From positions 332,022 to 396,021 of the forward strand of contig CAJNDS010002489.1 in the NCBI GenBank assembly GCA_905221605.1: 64,000 bases of DNA, read 5' to 3'. Origin of the DNA: Symbiodinium natans. Lineage: Eukaryota; Sar; Dinophyceae; Suessiales; Symbiodiniaceae. Numbering within the stretch: position 1 is the stretch's first letter; the number at the start of each line of letters is the position of its first letter. Shown piece by piece: positions 36,012-46,282 of the stretch. The translations under genes and the position numbers were made by a program. A model generated the notes under the pieces. The model saw only the letters and a program-made list of their open reading frames with translations. It did not search any database and was not told the origin of the DNA.

Positions 36012-37511
36012 CCTTTCGAGGCTTAGGACTTTGGCTGTGCCGGGAAGGGCAGGAAAAAAAAGCTTAATTGCTTTAAGAGCTTACCGGGAGCTTCAGGGGT
36101 TGCATATGTACATAGAAGTGAGGTTATAAGTCGCCTAAATAAGGTTTACAGCCAAGTATACCTCTAACTACCCTACTCATAACCCTGCTTAGAGTAAGGG
36201 CTTGAAGGAGCGTCTGAAAAACCTTCCCTGATGCTGGACACATCCCGGCAACAATCGGCCACTCTTTGTTCGGACCCTAGCTGCCCTGACTGGTGCCCAA
36301 GTACCAGCTCCCCTCCTCCGCTAGAAGCGGCTTGGGGCTTCTTAGGTGGTCCACAGGGGCCATAAAGGGAATATTACTAGTAATGAAGTATTCCGACATT
36401 GCGACACTATAAGGTCTAGGGCATCCTGACCCAAAGCCTGCGATAAACTGTAGTCCCACATCGACGAACCCAGCCATGCTCCGATCCAGGACTTTGCAAC
36501 TTGGGACTCGCGCCCCGCTCTTGGAAATCTCCTTTGCGAAGAAGGTTGCCTGAGTTCTGGCACAGCTTTCTTGGGTTCAGGGTGTAGGGCTAGGGTGTAG
36601 GGCACTGTCAGGGGCTTTTGGGTGATTTAGCCGGCCTTTTCACGGTAGCCAGCGGAACCTACTGAGGCCTGGCGAGCGGCCCTGCCGGGCAGGGCCTTCG
36701 TGCACTGTGGTCCTCGAGTCGTCGAGCCTCAGAAGCCCTCAGTCCTGAAGAGGGTGCGACTCTGGCTCGAAAGATTCTGATATTCCGCTGGAAAGACGAC
36801 GCGGAACCCATGAACTGGCGGCAGAAAGAGACCCGAACCCGAAGCTAATGGATTGGGCATGGTGTGGGGGTGCAAGGGTTTCTTAGCTTAGGGTTCAGGA
36901 CTTTGATTCGCTGAACATCCAGGTCTTACAGGGCTTCGAATCGAAGCCTCGAAGTTTACGTGAAGTCACCATTTTAGGTCCTCAATGTCCCCTCCTAGAT
37001 TCCGAGATCCTTCTTTGCGGTGGAACGCTGGTGACCCCCTAAACCCTAAACCCTAAACACCTAAACCCTAAACCCAGTAACTCCTGTGAGCCGTGCAGAC
37101 ATGGCAGGAAAGCGCACCAGATGTCTGAGAGGCCTGGCAGCTGTGGAGTGCAAGATGTTTGAACTCAAAAAAACGTGGACAGATGCAATCTTACATGAAT
37201 GCCTGACACAAACAGAATGTACATACAGCTAAGATACGACTCCATTGCTCTGTTGCGATTACGGGCTCGCGGTTTAGCGTAAGTGTTTAGGTTCACTTTT
37301 TGAGAACCGGTTTTGGGGACAGAATACCCACCCAGCTCATCGCAAGAAGGTGGTACCGAGTCGACCCAAAACCACCCCAAGCCGAAAGGTCCCGCAATCA
37401 TATCGCAGACAAAAAACTAGCCCTGAACCCGAAACCCAAAAAACCCTGGCGAAGCATGCAGGCCCTCCCGCCTGATGGCATCCTGCCAGCTGGGAACCTT
37501 GGGAGTCTCAC
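36012..37511. other. Non-coding stretch
   Basis: A decayed family A-like sequence (about 36085-36195, with GAGGTTATAAGTCGCC and CTACTCATAACCC). One short CCCTAAA run at 37039. No credible gene. Confidence 0.5.
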
Positions 37512-37668
37512 TAGGGTTTAGCGTTTAGGGTTAGGGTTTAGGGTTTAGGGTTTAGGGTTTAGGGTTTAGGGTTTAGGGTTTAGGGTTTAGGGTTTAGGGT
37601 TTAGGGTTTAGGGTTTAGGGTTTAGGGCTTAGGGTTTAGGGTTTAGGGTTTAGGGTTTAGGGTTTAGC
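37512..37668 (-). repeat. Longest clean TTTAGGG array
   Basis: About 22 units with only two or three variant units (TTTAGCG, TTAGGG, TTTAGGGC). Confidence 0.97.
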
Positions 37669-37997
37669 CACAGCACTGCGGGGTCTGAAACTCGGCGATT
37701 GGGAGAAAACCCTCGAGGCACAACGCCTAGCTAGGTTCAGGCCATGATGATCGCACCTTACTCATATGACAGGGCGCCTGTGTCACATGTGATGAGGGGG
37801 CATCCGTGTTTGGCACGACGAGCAAGGAATTCAGTCTGGGGGTTGGGGTTTCGTAGGGAATTAAGGTCATGAGGGCACCCTATTTAAATAGGAATGGACC
37901 GACATCTGATATCTTGGTCTATCTCCGAATACGGATAATATTGATTTGTTTTGGCCCCTTTATTGCCTTCAGGAATCCCTGAAAAAGAGCAAGAAGG

Positions 37998-38085
37998 TCG
38001 CGGAACCGAACCGGAACCGCTGAACCGAACCGCAGGAAACGGTGAACCGCATCCAAACCGGAACCGGCCGAACCGGAACCGATGT
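37998..38085 (+). repeat. AACCG-rich block (left)
   Basis: GAACCGAACCGGAACCG-type units. A second AACCG block in the same orientation lies at 38430-38540, on the other side of CT- and CAGCCACCCA-rich DNA. Confidence 0.8.
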
Positions 38086-38096
38086 ATGTGTTTGTG

Positions 38097-38425
38097 TTGT
38101 CTCTCTCTGTCTCTCTCTGTCTCTCTCTGTCTCTCTCTCTCTCTCTGTGTCTCTCACCCTCGCCCCTCCAGCCACTCACTCCAGCCACCCACACCTCAGC
38201 TACTCACCCAGCCACCCCTCCAGCCCCCCACCCCTGCTTCTCACCCCTGCTGCCTCCAGCCAATCGCCACCCTCCCCTCCAGCCACCCACCCTTTGAAGT
38301 GCGTGTTTGTCCGGCTTGAAGTCAAGCCCCTCTCCAGCCACCAGCCACACAGCCACAGCCACCCACCCCTCCAGCCACAGCCACGCAGAGAGGTGGGTGG
38401 CTGGCGGGGTGGGTGGCTACATTGA
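38097..38425 (+). repeat. (TCTCTCTG)n then CAGCCACCCA-type repeats
   Basis: A CT/CTG microsatellite (38097-38158) passes into Pro-codon-like CAGCCACCC units. It ends with a short inverted part (CCACCCACC...GGTGGGTGG, about 38359-38415). Confidence 0.85.
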
Positions 38426-38429
38426 TTAC

Positions 38430-38540
38430 TAAGTGACGAAGAACCGCGAAGAACCGCGAACCGCACAGAACCGAACAGTCCCCGAACCGCCTGGAAACGC
38501 CCCTTGCGCGAACAGAAACGAACCGAATGGAACCGTGCAC
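38430..38540 (+). repeat. AACCG-rich block (right)
   Basis: GAAGAACCGCGAAGAACCGCG then AACCGCACAGAACCGAAC. It resembles the left block at 37998. Confidence 0.75.
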
Positions 38541-40306
38541 TTCCTGAAAGGTACTTGGTTCCCTATTCCCTAGAAAGAACCACATTCATAGACTGCATGT
38601 TTTCAGTGGCCGGGGACTCTACTTAGCACCTGCCGGAGGCAAGGCTTGAGGTGACTGAGGCTGCCCTGTAGAGACTAGGGTTGAGGGTTTCAGGGTTTGG
38701 GGTTTTTAGGGTTGGTGTTTGGGGCACAACTCGTGTACTGGGAACCTTCACCATAAATGTCCTGAACACTTCTCTATCAAGCAAGACCGGGTAAGAAGTA
38801 TGCAAAGCCGGCAAGGAACTGAGGAACCACCAATGACGATGGCATACATCCAAATATTCAAGGGGTATCCCTAAACCCTAAACCCTAAACCCTAAACCCG
38901 AGGGTGATGAACCCAAAAGTCGTCGGTCGTGAACTGCAATTTCTAATTCGAAGACTTTACCCAGGGTCAGAGATTACAGGTGTCCCCCCTAGGGATTTGC
39001 TGTAAGGTCGAAGCCGCACCTCGCGCAAAAACCCCTGCACGACTGTATCCACACAGTCGTGCATGACAGACCTACTTCAGTGGACCTGAACCTGAGAACT
39101 TGCTCACCCATTTTGAGTCCTTCCTTGGCCCCAAGCACCCCCAAACTGAGTGATTTATGAATATGTCCCCTTACAAGGAAAACAAGGCACATTGCAAGAT
39201 TCTCCCCAAGAGTAACCCGGAAAATCCTGAAACCCGCAGCGCAGGAAACCCGAAGGCTTTCTTGGGGCAGCCACCAGCTCACTGTGCGCCACGGCGCCGG
39301 CTTGGCGCTCGTCGCCCGTCTGCGGCGTGTCAAGCAGAGCTGCGGCATTATGAATCATCAAGTGATTATAAGGATAGCCTAGTAATGACTGTTGATAATG
39401 ATAAGAATAATGGCAATAGTAGCAATAATAAGAATCGCAGTGATAATAGTAAGAAAACCATACTAGCAAGATTTAAACGAAGAGTGATCGTCAAGGGCTG
39501 ACGGGCCTCATGCGCTTTAGCCACACTGTTTAGAACAACCCACGCGAGGCTAAGAGCATCCATTGTGGTTGCCTGCGGGGCGCTGCTCAGCCGTTTGGTT
39601 TAGGGTTTTGCGCCATCATTGGCAGAAAAAACAGTTCTAGAGTTTAGGGTTTAGGAAGTTTGCCTTTGTTGCCTTTTTATCGGCTTTCGACTGCCTCCTC
39701 TGCACTCTGCAGATGAACTCTGGCAAGCCGCCGGCTACGCGGAGGACTCCCCCGACGTCGAAGCCAAGGAATTCAAGGCCCTGGAATCCAGCCCTAAACC
39801 CTAAACCTTAAAAACTAAACCCTAAACCCGAAACCCTGAGATTTCGGTCGGACCTCCTAACCGAAATTCTGGGAAAACCTGGGAGCCCCCAGTAGCGTTC
39901 GACCGGCACCTCGCCGTAGTTGCCGATCCGCTCCGAGCTCCCTTCGCGGTACATCCTCAACTTCCAGGTAGGTTTCTAAACCCCAAACTCTAGGTTTCTA
40001 AACTGAAACCCTAAACCCTAAACCCTAAACCCTGAACCCGAAACCCTAAACCCTAAGCCCTAAACCCTAAACTAGCAGGTGCTGCAGAGAGGCCTCGAGA
40101 TTGGAGGCGCAGTCAAAGCTTCTCTGTCTGTGGGGTCCGAGATTTCTCTGAACATATGGCCCCGTAAACAAGGGAAGTGTCACACAATCATTGGAGTGTT
40201 TTTTCCCTTTGTCAAGGTTGAATTTGCCCCCCCCCCCCGCCGGTTTAAAGGGAGGTGTACCAAAATGGCGTGTTTAACCCTTTGTTAAGGTTGAATTAGG
40301 CATATT
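38541..40306. other. Non-coding stretch with telomere-like runs
   Basis: CCCTAAA at 38870-38900, 39793-39833 and 40003-40074. Between them are only short frames without family character. Confidence 0.55.
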
Positions 40307-40408
40307 TTGGGATGTCCCCCCTTATACTAACAGCTCCTGAATAGGGATTCTAGTAGGGGGTATTCCAATCGCTGCTAAGGACTGTTAGTATAAGGGTGAA
40401 CATCCCAA
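40307..40408. repeat. Family B fold-back element
   Basis: TTGGGATGTCCCCCCTTATA then CTAACAG at the left. CTGTTAGTATAAGGGTGAAC then ATCCCAA at the right. The arms pair over about 28 bp. Confidence 0.8.
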
Positions 40409-40744
40409 GTCCCAGGAATTGGCGAGGGTCTTCAGACTGCCTTTAGACGTGCAGAGTATAGGGCTTCTTAGTTGTCCAGTACCTAGGGGTTTTAAAGGTT
40501 AACCTTTGGGATTATAAGGGGAATATATTAACCCAAAAAGGTTAAAGGTTATCTACTCTACTACTAAGGCTTAGGGCTGGGTGGGGGGGGGGGTTCGCCT
40601 CTCGCACTCGCACAAGCAGGCACGGATTCTTCTCGGGTTCGTCTCTTTGTTAGGGGTTCTGTCGCCACCCGCCCAGCTGACCGGTGTCACTTGCCGGGTG
40701 GCAAAGGGCTTAGGTTAAATGGCTTCTTCAACCATGCCACACAC

Positions 40745-41250
40745 CCCATTACTTAAACCCCCCTAAACCCTGAACCCCCAACCATGAACCCCTAAACCCT
40801 AAACCGCTAAACCCTCAATCCCCCCCCCCCCCCCCGCCCCCCACACCCTAAATCCAACCTTGAGAACCCCTACTTTTTTTTGGGTAGCTTACCTAAGAAT
40901 CCGATAACGGGCCTTATGGCAAGAACCTACCCTGCACCCCTATCCTAACACCCTTAACCCTAAACACTAAACCCTAAAACCCTAACCCCTTACCCCTAAA
41001 CCCTAAACCGCAAACCCCTAAACCCTATTAACCCTATTAACCCTACAAACCCTGTAAACCCTGAAACCCTATGAACCGCAACAAAAAACCTATAAACCCG
41101 AAAAAAACCCCAATAAACCCTATAAACCCTATAAACCCTAAACCTACACCCCCTATCGAAGCCCCTGAAATTCCTCACCGTGGAACCCTAAACTCTAAAC
41201 CCTATACCGTAAACCCTAAACCCTAAACCCTAAACCCTAATCCCTCACCG
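40745..41250 (+). repeat. Degenerate CCCTAAA region
   Basis: About 500 bp with CCCTAAA, CCCTATTAA, CCCTGTAAA and CCCTATAAA words and a poly(C) run at 40820-40836. Confidence 0.85.
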
Positions 41251-41337
41251 TGGCTACCGACGCTCGGAGCTCCGCCCACGCTCGCAGCGCCTTCCACAAG
41301 CGCTCCTGGCACTTTGGGGTACTTTGGGGGCCACATT

Positions 41338-41410
41338 GGGGGTTTAGGGTTTATAGGGTTTAGGGTTTAGGGTTTAGGGTTTAGGGTTTAGGGTTTAGGG
41401 TTTAGGTTCA
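41338..41410 (-). repeat. TTTAGGG array
   Basis: About nine units, facing the CCCTAAA region to its left. Confidence 0.95.
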
Positions 41411-42227
41411 TAGTTGCTGAGCACCCTGGGCTATATATATATATATATATACATGCATGCATGTACCCCAAAAAAACGAAAGGACTCAGCTACTAAGTTG
41501 GTAATTTGCACTCTGAACCCTAAAAAAGAGCCCCCAGACCCTCAACCCTAATGCTAAACCCTCACCCGAAACCCAAACCCTAAAACCGACCCACAACCAC
41601 ACCACCCGGGGTGGGGGGTACCTTCCTAAAAAGAGGCGGGGGTGGAGGGGGGAAGGGCAACCACGTGTACGGTGTGTAGGGTACCTGATTCCCGGATTGC
41701 CAGCTAAGGACCCATGTAAGAAAAATGGCACATCGAGGAGCGAGATTCGCCTCGATAAACCCTAAACCCTAAACCCTAAACCCTAAACCCCGGCGTCTTC
41801 CACAGGCGGGCAAGTCGAGCAGCAGGGTTTCGGGTCTCTTGGGCTTCGGGATTTATATGGGTTGAGGGCTTGCTGTAAGGGATTGGGGTTTTAGGGCTTG
41901 GGGCTTTCGACGACTTGAGGGTAAAACACGGTAACGGTAAAACCCCTGAAGTCATCTAAGCTCTAAGCCGAAAACCCAAACCCGGAACTGCCTGAACTCC
42001 TTACTGAAGCCTCCACAACCTCAAAAATCAGCCCTTAGCATCTTACCGCAGGGCCGCGGGGACACGCTGCAATCAATGACTCTCCAGGATTTCTGAAATC
42101 TTATGGGGGGTCGCCACTGAATGAGATCGCAAATGGCTGTCGAGTCCAGGATGCCTTGTTTGGGTCTCAACCGTTCAACTCCTATGCTGCACTTGGAACC
42201 CCAGCAAAAATTGAATAAACAAATAAA

Positions 42228-42320
42228 AATAAAACATAAATAAATAAATAAATATATATATATATATATATATACCTATATATATATATATACCTATATA
42301 TATATATATATATATATGTG
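42228..42320. repeat. (TA)n / TAAA tract
   Basis: TAAATAAATAAA then (TA)n broken by two ACC triplets. Confidence 0.95.
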
Positions 42321-42658
42321 TATGTTTTTTTTTGCTGTTTCTTTGGAATTATAGTACCCACAAGTTCAAACAATATTTCCAAGTACCCCCCCCAAAAAAA
42401 AAAAAGTTCTTGATAGCCGATAGAAAATACATTCGGCCCCTCCTGAAACAATACCAGCTCCGTGGTTTTGAGTTGCAAGTCTCATCTCCTTAAACCCAAT
42501 AAGCAATAAGGGACTATGTAATATGTCCCACGGGCCTGCCTAGAAAAGAGCCGACTCACAAGTTACAACGGGATATTGTCATTCAAAGGTATAACGGACC
42601 GAGACAATACACATCCCAAAAAAATGCACCGCGCGCGCATGTACAGACCCCTTACCGG

Positions 42659-42763
42659 ATGGAGGCTCATGGGTACTTGTAAGTAGGGTGATGATGAAGG
42701 TACTTACAGCTATCATTGGCTATGGCACAACCCCCACAATATAAGTCCCCATGAACCTCCAAG
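42659..42763. repeat. Family A fold-back element
   Basis: GGAGGCTCATGGGTAC pairs with GTCCCCATGAACCTCC. The inner TTGTAAGTAGGGTGATGATG is shared with the 881 copy. Confidence 0.7.
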
Positions 42764-45682
42764 CACAGTACCTCTTTCTGGTCCGTTCCTGGAAACTCTC
42801 CCGACCGAAACATGAGCCCTCAAGCCGCCATGAGGAAAATTAGACTTACACCCTGAAGGCCTCATTGACGCAAAGCCCGTCGAAACTGAGGAGGGTAGCA
42901 AGAGACCTTGGGTCGTTTGCGGATCGTTTCGCCCACCCTCCCCGGCACCCCCCCCCTCCCCCCCGCCCCTGAGAAAAAAAAGCAAGCATCCCTCGCTCAA
43001 CCACCTCACCTAAAGCCCGAATCCCTCCTCCCAATATTACAGTCTTTTAAGTATACCTATGGGTGGAAGCGCCCAAGGATCCTGCCAAGTCTCGACAGGG
43101 AACCTCCCCCCCCCCCCCCCCGCCACACACAAAAAGAAGACAAGAAGGAAGGACTTGGAGTGCTCAGCAGGAAAGATCACGCACTTCACTACTCCGCAGT
43201 TGTTGGCCCCCCCCGCCCTGTGCCTCCAAAAAAATAATCTTGCAGCTAGCACCTGAGGCTTGAAAGGTTTGGGAACCCGAACTCCCTTCTTTTTTGCAAC
43301 TGGACTGTAATCGACTGCCACCACCCGAAACCCTAAACCCTAAACCCAAAACCCGAAACCCTAACCCCTAAACCCAAGAGTGATATTTGCCCGGGCTTCT
43401 AGGGCCCGAGCACCGTGTGCAAGTGCAGAAAGTCACGCGCTTGGAGCACCTGACGGTTTAGGGTGTAGGGTTTAGGGTTTATGGGGTTTAGGGTTTGGGG
43501 TTTGGGGTTTGGGGTTTGGGGTTTGGGGTTTGGGGTTTAGGGTTTAGGGTTTAGGGTTTAGGGTTGCTTGAAGCCTTTCGTCTCCTCCCACCCTGGTGTC
43601 GGCCTGCCGCGTGTGCACCCGAGAGAGCCCACCGAGGAGCTCCAGGAAGTGTTTGGAGTACCTCTCTTTGCGGTTTTTGTAGGTTCAGGGTTCAGGGTTC
43701 AGGGTTCAGGGTTCAGGGTTTAGGGTTTAGGGTAACCCGACCTGCACTCGCGCTAAGGTTTCAGGTTTCGGGTTTTAGGGGTTGTAGGGTTCAGGCTTGG
43801 AGGTTCCGTTGCTAGGCAAAGCTGCTGAGTTAACGAGCCTAGTCCCGAAAAGACCACAGTTACTCGGAGCAACGAAGTGACAGCTGCGTCAAGCTATATC
43901 AAGCCCCACCGAGAACCGAGGATTTAGGGTTTAGGGTTTAGAGAGAACCGCGCGTATGCATTGCATCCGAACCGGACTCTTCATATGCCGGCTGCGGGAC
44001 AGAAAACTCAAAATGAAAGGTCATCTACACTTCGATACGTCCAAGCTTCCTCAACCCATCAAAGCAACGAGCGGCTTCCACAACACCAAGGAAACATTCT
44101 TCGACGGCCCGCCTGCTGCAGGCGCCTTATTTATTTATTTTCATTTTTTTTTGTGGGGGGGGGGTCCTTGTAGTATATTTGTAAAGGGACCATATAACAG
44201 GAAGGAAACTATTAATTAGTCATTATTCCGGCCCCCAAAAATACAGGTCTCGCATGGCTGCATGAGCGGGCCTGTCAAGTCCCAAACGGCAGGACATGTC
44301 GAAGAGCCTCAAGACCTGCAGTGCATTCGGAGTTGGGGGTTTAAGGGCTTGGGAGTGTTTTCTCTCCCCCCTCCCAGCACGCACGCACGCGCGCGTACGC
44401 ACACACGCACACTGACTGTATTCTTTCTGTTGGAGAATTTCAGACTGTATTCTTTCTTTTGGAGAGTTTCAGGCTTCGGGGGGTCTTCTTGTGAAGGGAC
44501 CTTGGTTTAGGCTTTTCCTTGTTTTGATTTTGTTTTTTGTGGGGGGGGGGGGGGGGGGGGGGCTGCAGGGTATTGACCTCTTAAGATCGGCCAACGCGTG
44601 AGGTAATCAAAGAAGGTGTGGCCACGACATGGTGGTCTACGGCATCTACGGTGTCTACATCGAGGCAGACATGCTCCGTGATGCAGGGGAGGGGGGGCCG
44701 GCATTCTTCGGCTGCGAGGGCAACATGTCCCAGCCAAAGTCTGTCATTGCGCGCCTGCGTGACGTTGCCAGGATTGGTGTTCTCTTCGATGAAGGAGCCG
44801 CACGCTTCGAGCCTCATCTTGCCATTTCATCATGGGCTAATTATAAAAAAGGTCGAAATGGGTGAATCCACTCTCGAACCTATAGGCCTATATGCAACCA
44901 AGAACGCCGGAAGGCTTTGTGAGCTGCTTTCTGAAATTCCACAACTTGAGGCCCAGAGGCAGCCCGTCCATCTGGTACTTGTCCGCAGCCCGGTACACTT
45001 GAAGGGCCTGGCCGTGGCTGCTTGTGTTCTGAGACCGTGATGAAGGCTTCAGGGCCTTCAGGGTTCGGGAGAACTTTGGGGGTATGGGGCAAAAGGCCGT
45101 TGCAAGACTTTCGGAGCAGGGGTATGCAATGGCTTGAAACTACCCCCAGCCGCAGGACTCGGGGAATCGAAACACCAAGCAAGGCCGAACCTTGCCAGAT
45201 AAGCCAGCCCGTCCACAGCAAGAACCGGCCTTTCCCTCCAAGCACGAAGACCGCACCCCCAAAAGACCGTCAGCTTCCGACATCTTTGATTGCAGAAATA
45301 CTATAGAGTTTAGGATGGGCGCCCTGCTCTCTTTTGTGGTCATCGGTACCTCTGCCATCAAACCTTCCAGCACCACAGGCGTCGAAGCTCTGAGGCTGAG
45401 GCTTCTTTAGGGATTCCAGACCCAGGAGTAACCCAGGAATAAACAGTGTGCCCCTTTTTGGTTTTGAAATTTTGAGGGGGTCATAAGGGAACCCCAACCC
45501 TAAAAAAGGGAAAAAAAGGGCCTACTCCGGCTCCTAGGGTTACAAAGAAGCAATCATGGCGGAGCGCATTGTCCGGCGAAATGAGAGGGTCCAAATGGTG
45601 CACGTAGCGAAGCATGCACTTGAACCTCGCTGTCTACTAGGGCTTTTGCACGGGGGTCTACAAACCCTCAACCCTTCAACCC
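42764..45682. other. Non-coding stretch with arrays and poly(C/G)
   Basis: CCCTAAA at 43329-43375; TTTAGGG/TTTGGGG (about seven perfect GGGGTTT units) at 43486-43564; TTCAGGG units at 43682-43730; poly(G) at 44539-44562. Plus-strand frames at 44618-45040 and 44629-44865 and a minus-strand frame at 44880-45245 overlap and show no known motif. Confidence 0.6.
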
Positions 45683-45724
45683 TTCAACCCTAAACCCCTA
45701 AACCCCTAAACCCCTAAACCCCTA
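45683..45724 (+). repeat. CCCCTAAA array, left flank of the retrotransposon
   Basis: About four units of the 8-nt variant CCCCTAAA, which continue on the far side of the retrotransposon at 56917. Confidence 0.9.
45720..45724. other. Target-site duplication, left copy (CCCTA)
   Basis: CCCTA precedes the left LTR and recurs after the right LTR. Removing the element and one copy restores a continuous CCCCTAAA array. Confidence 0.85.
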
Positions 45725-46066
45725 TCAAGAGCGCGGGGCTCTTGAGGTCCAGCAAACGACATGGCAGCTTGGAGGCTTGTGCTTGGCTCTGGCTCGGCTT
45801 GTACTCCTTGTACGAACACCGCTTCACCACCAGAGGCCACTTTTCCTCACACTGCAGCACCGAAGTCCATCGGCCAGTCGAGCGGTCCTACCCTACCACA
45901 GAAAGGGCGACCACACAACACGCCACAACAACACACACAAAGGCACATGCGACCTGTTGCCTGCATGTCTGTGCTGCAACTGCTTCTTGTTCCGACTTTG
46001 CCTACGGCATGTCCTGGAACCACAAAGCCAAAGCAACAGGTGCATCTCATTCCACACCTTTCATCA
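45725..46066 (-). repeat. 3' LTR of the copia element
   Basis: Identical by eye to 56575-56916 (constant offset of 10,850 bp). It follows a purine tract on its internal side and ends at the CCCTA target duplication. It should supply the polyadenylation region. The terminal hairpin (45725-45745) lies next to the host DNA here and could act as an RNA structure near the transcript end, but no poly(A) signal is evident. Confidence 0.93.
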
Positions 46067-46075
46067 CCCCTCCTT
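46067..46075 (-). promoter_or_regulatory. Polypurine tract for plus-strand priming
   Basis: AAGGAGGGG on the element strand lies immediately upstream of the TGATGA start of the 3' LTR. Its position and nine-purine composition are what plus-strand DNA synthesis needs. Confidence 0.75.
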
Positions 46076-46282
46076 GAGCCACCTGTCAAGGTAGGCTCAC
46101 AAGGCGTTTTGGCAATCCAACTGACTGCCATAGGTACCCATGCTCTCCAAGCGGTGGGTCCTCAAGACTGGCCAATGGCCCTATACACCATCTTCTGTCG
46201 AACCTTTGGCCTCCTTTCTCACACGGCCAACGTCCAACTTCCACGCCACGGCCCAACAAGCTCGCTCTTCTCGCAAGCCCAT
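46076..46282 (-). other. 3' untranslated segment of the copia element
   Basis: About 200 bp between the Pol stop codon and the polypurine tract. I see no further reading frame or hairpin in it. Confidence 0.6.

Noticed and set aside
44618-45245. Overlapping frames on both strands
   Set aside because: No family resemblance and mutual exclusion. The fragment VYGIYGVYIEADMLRD looks protein-like but is too short to support a gene.
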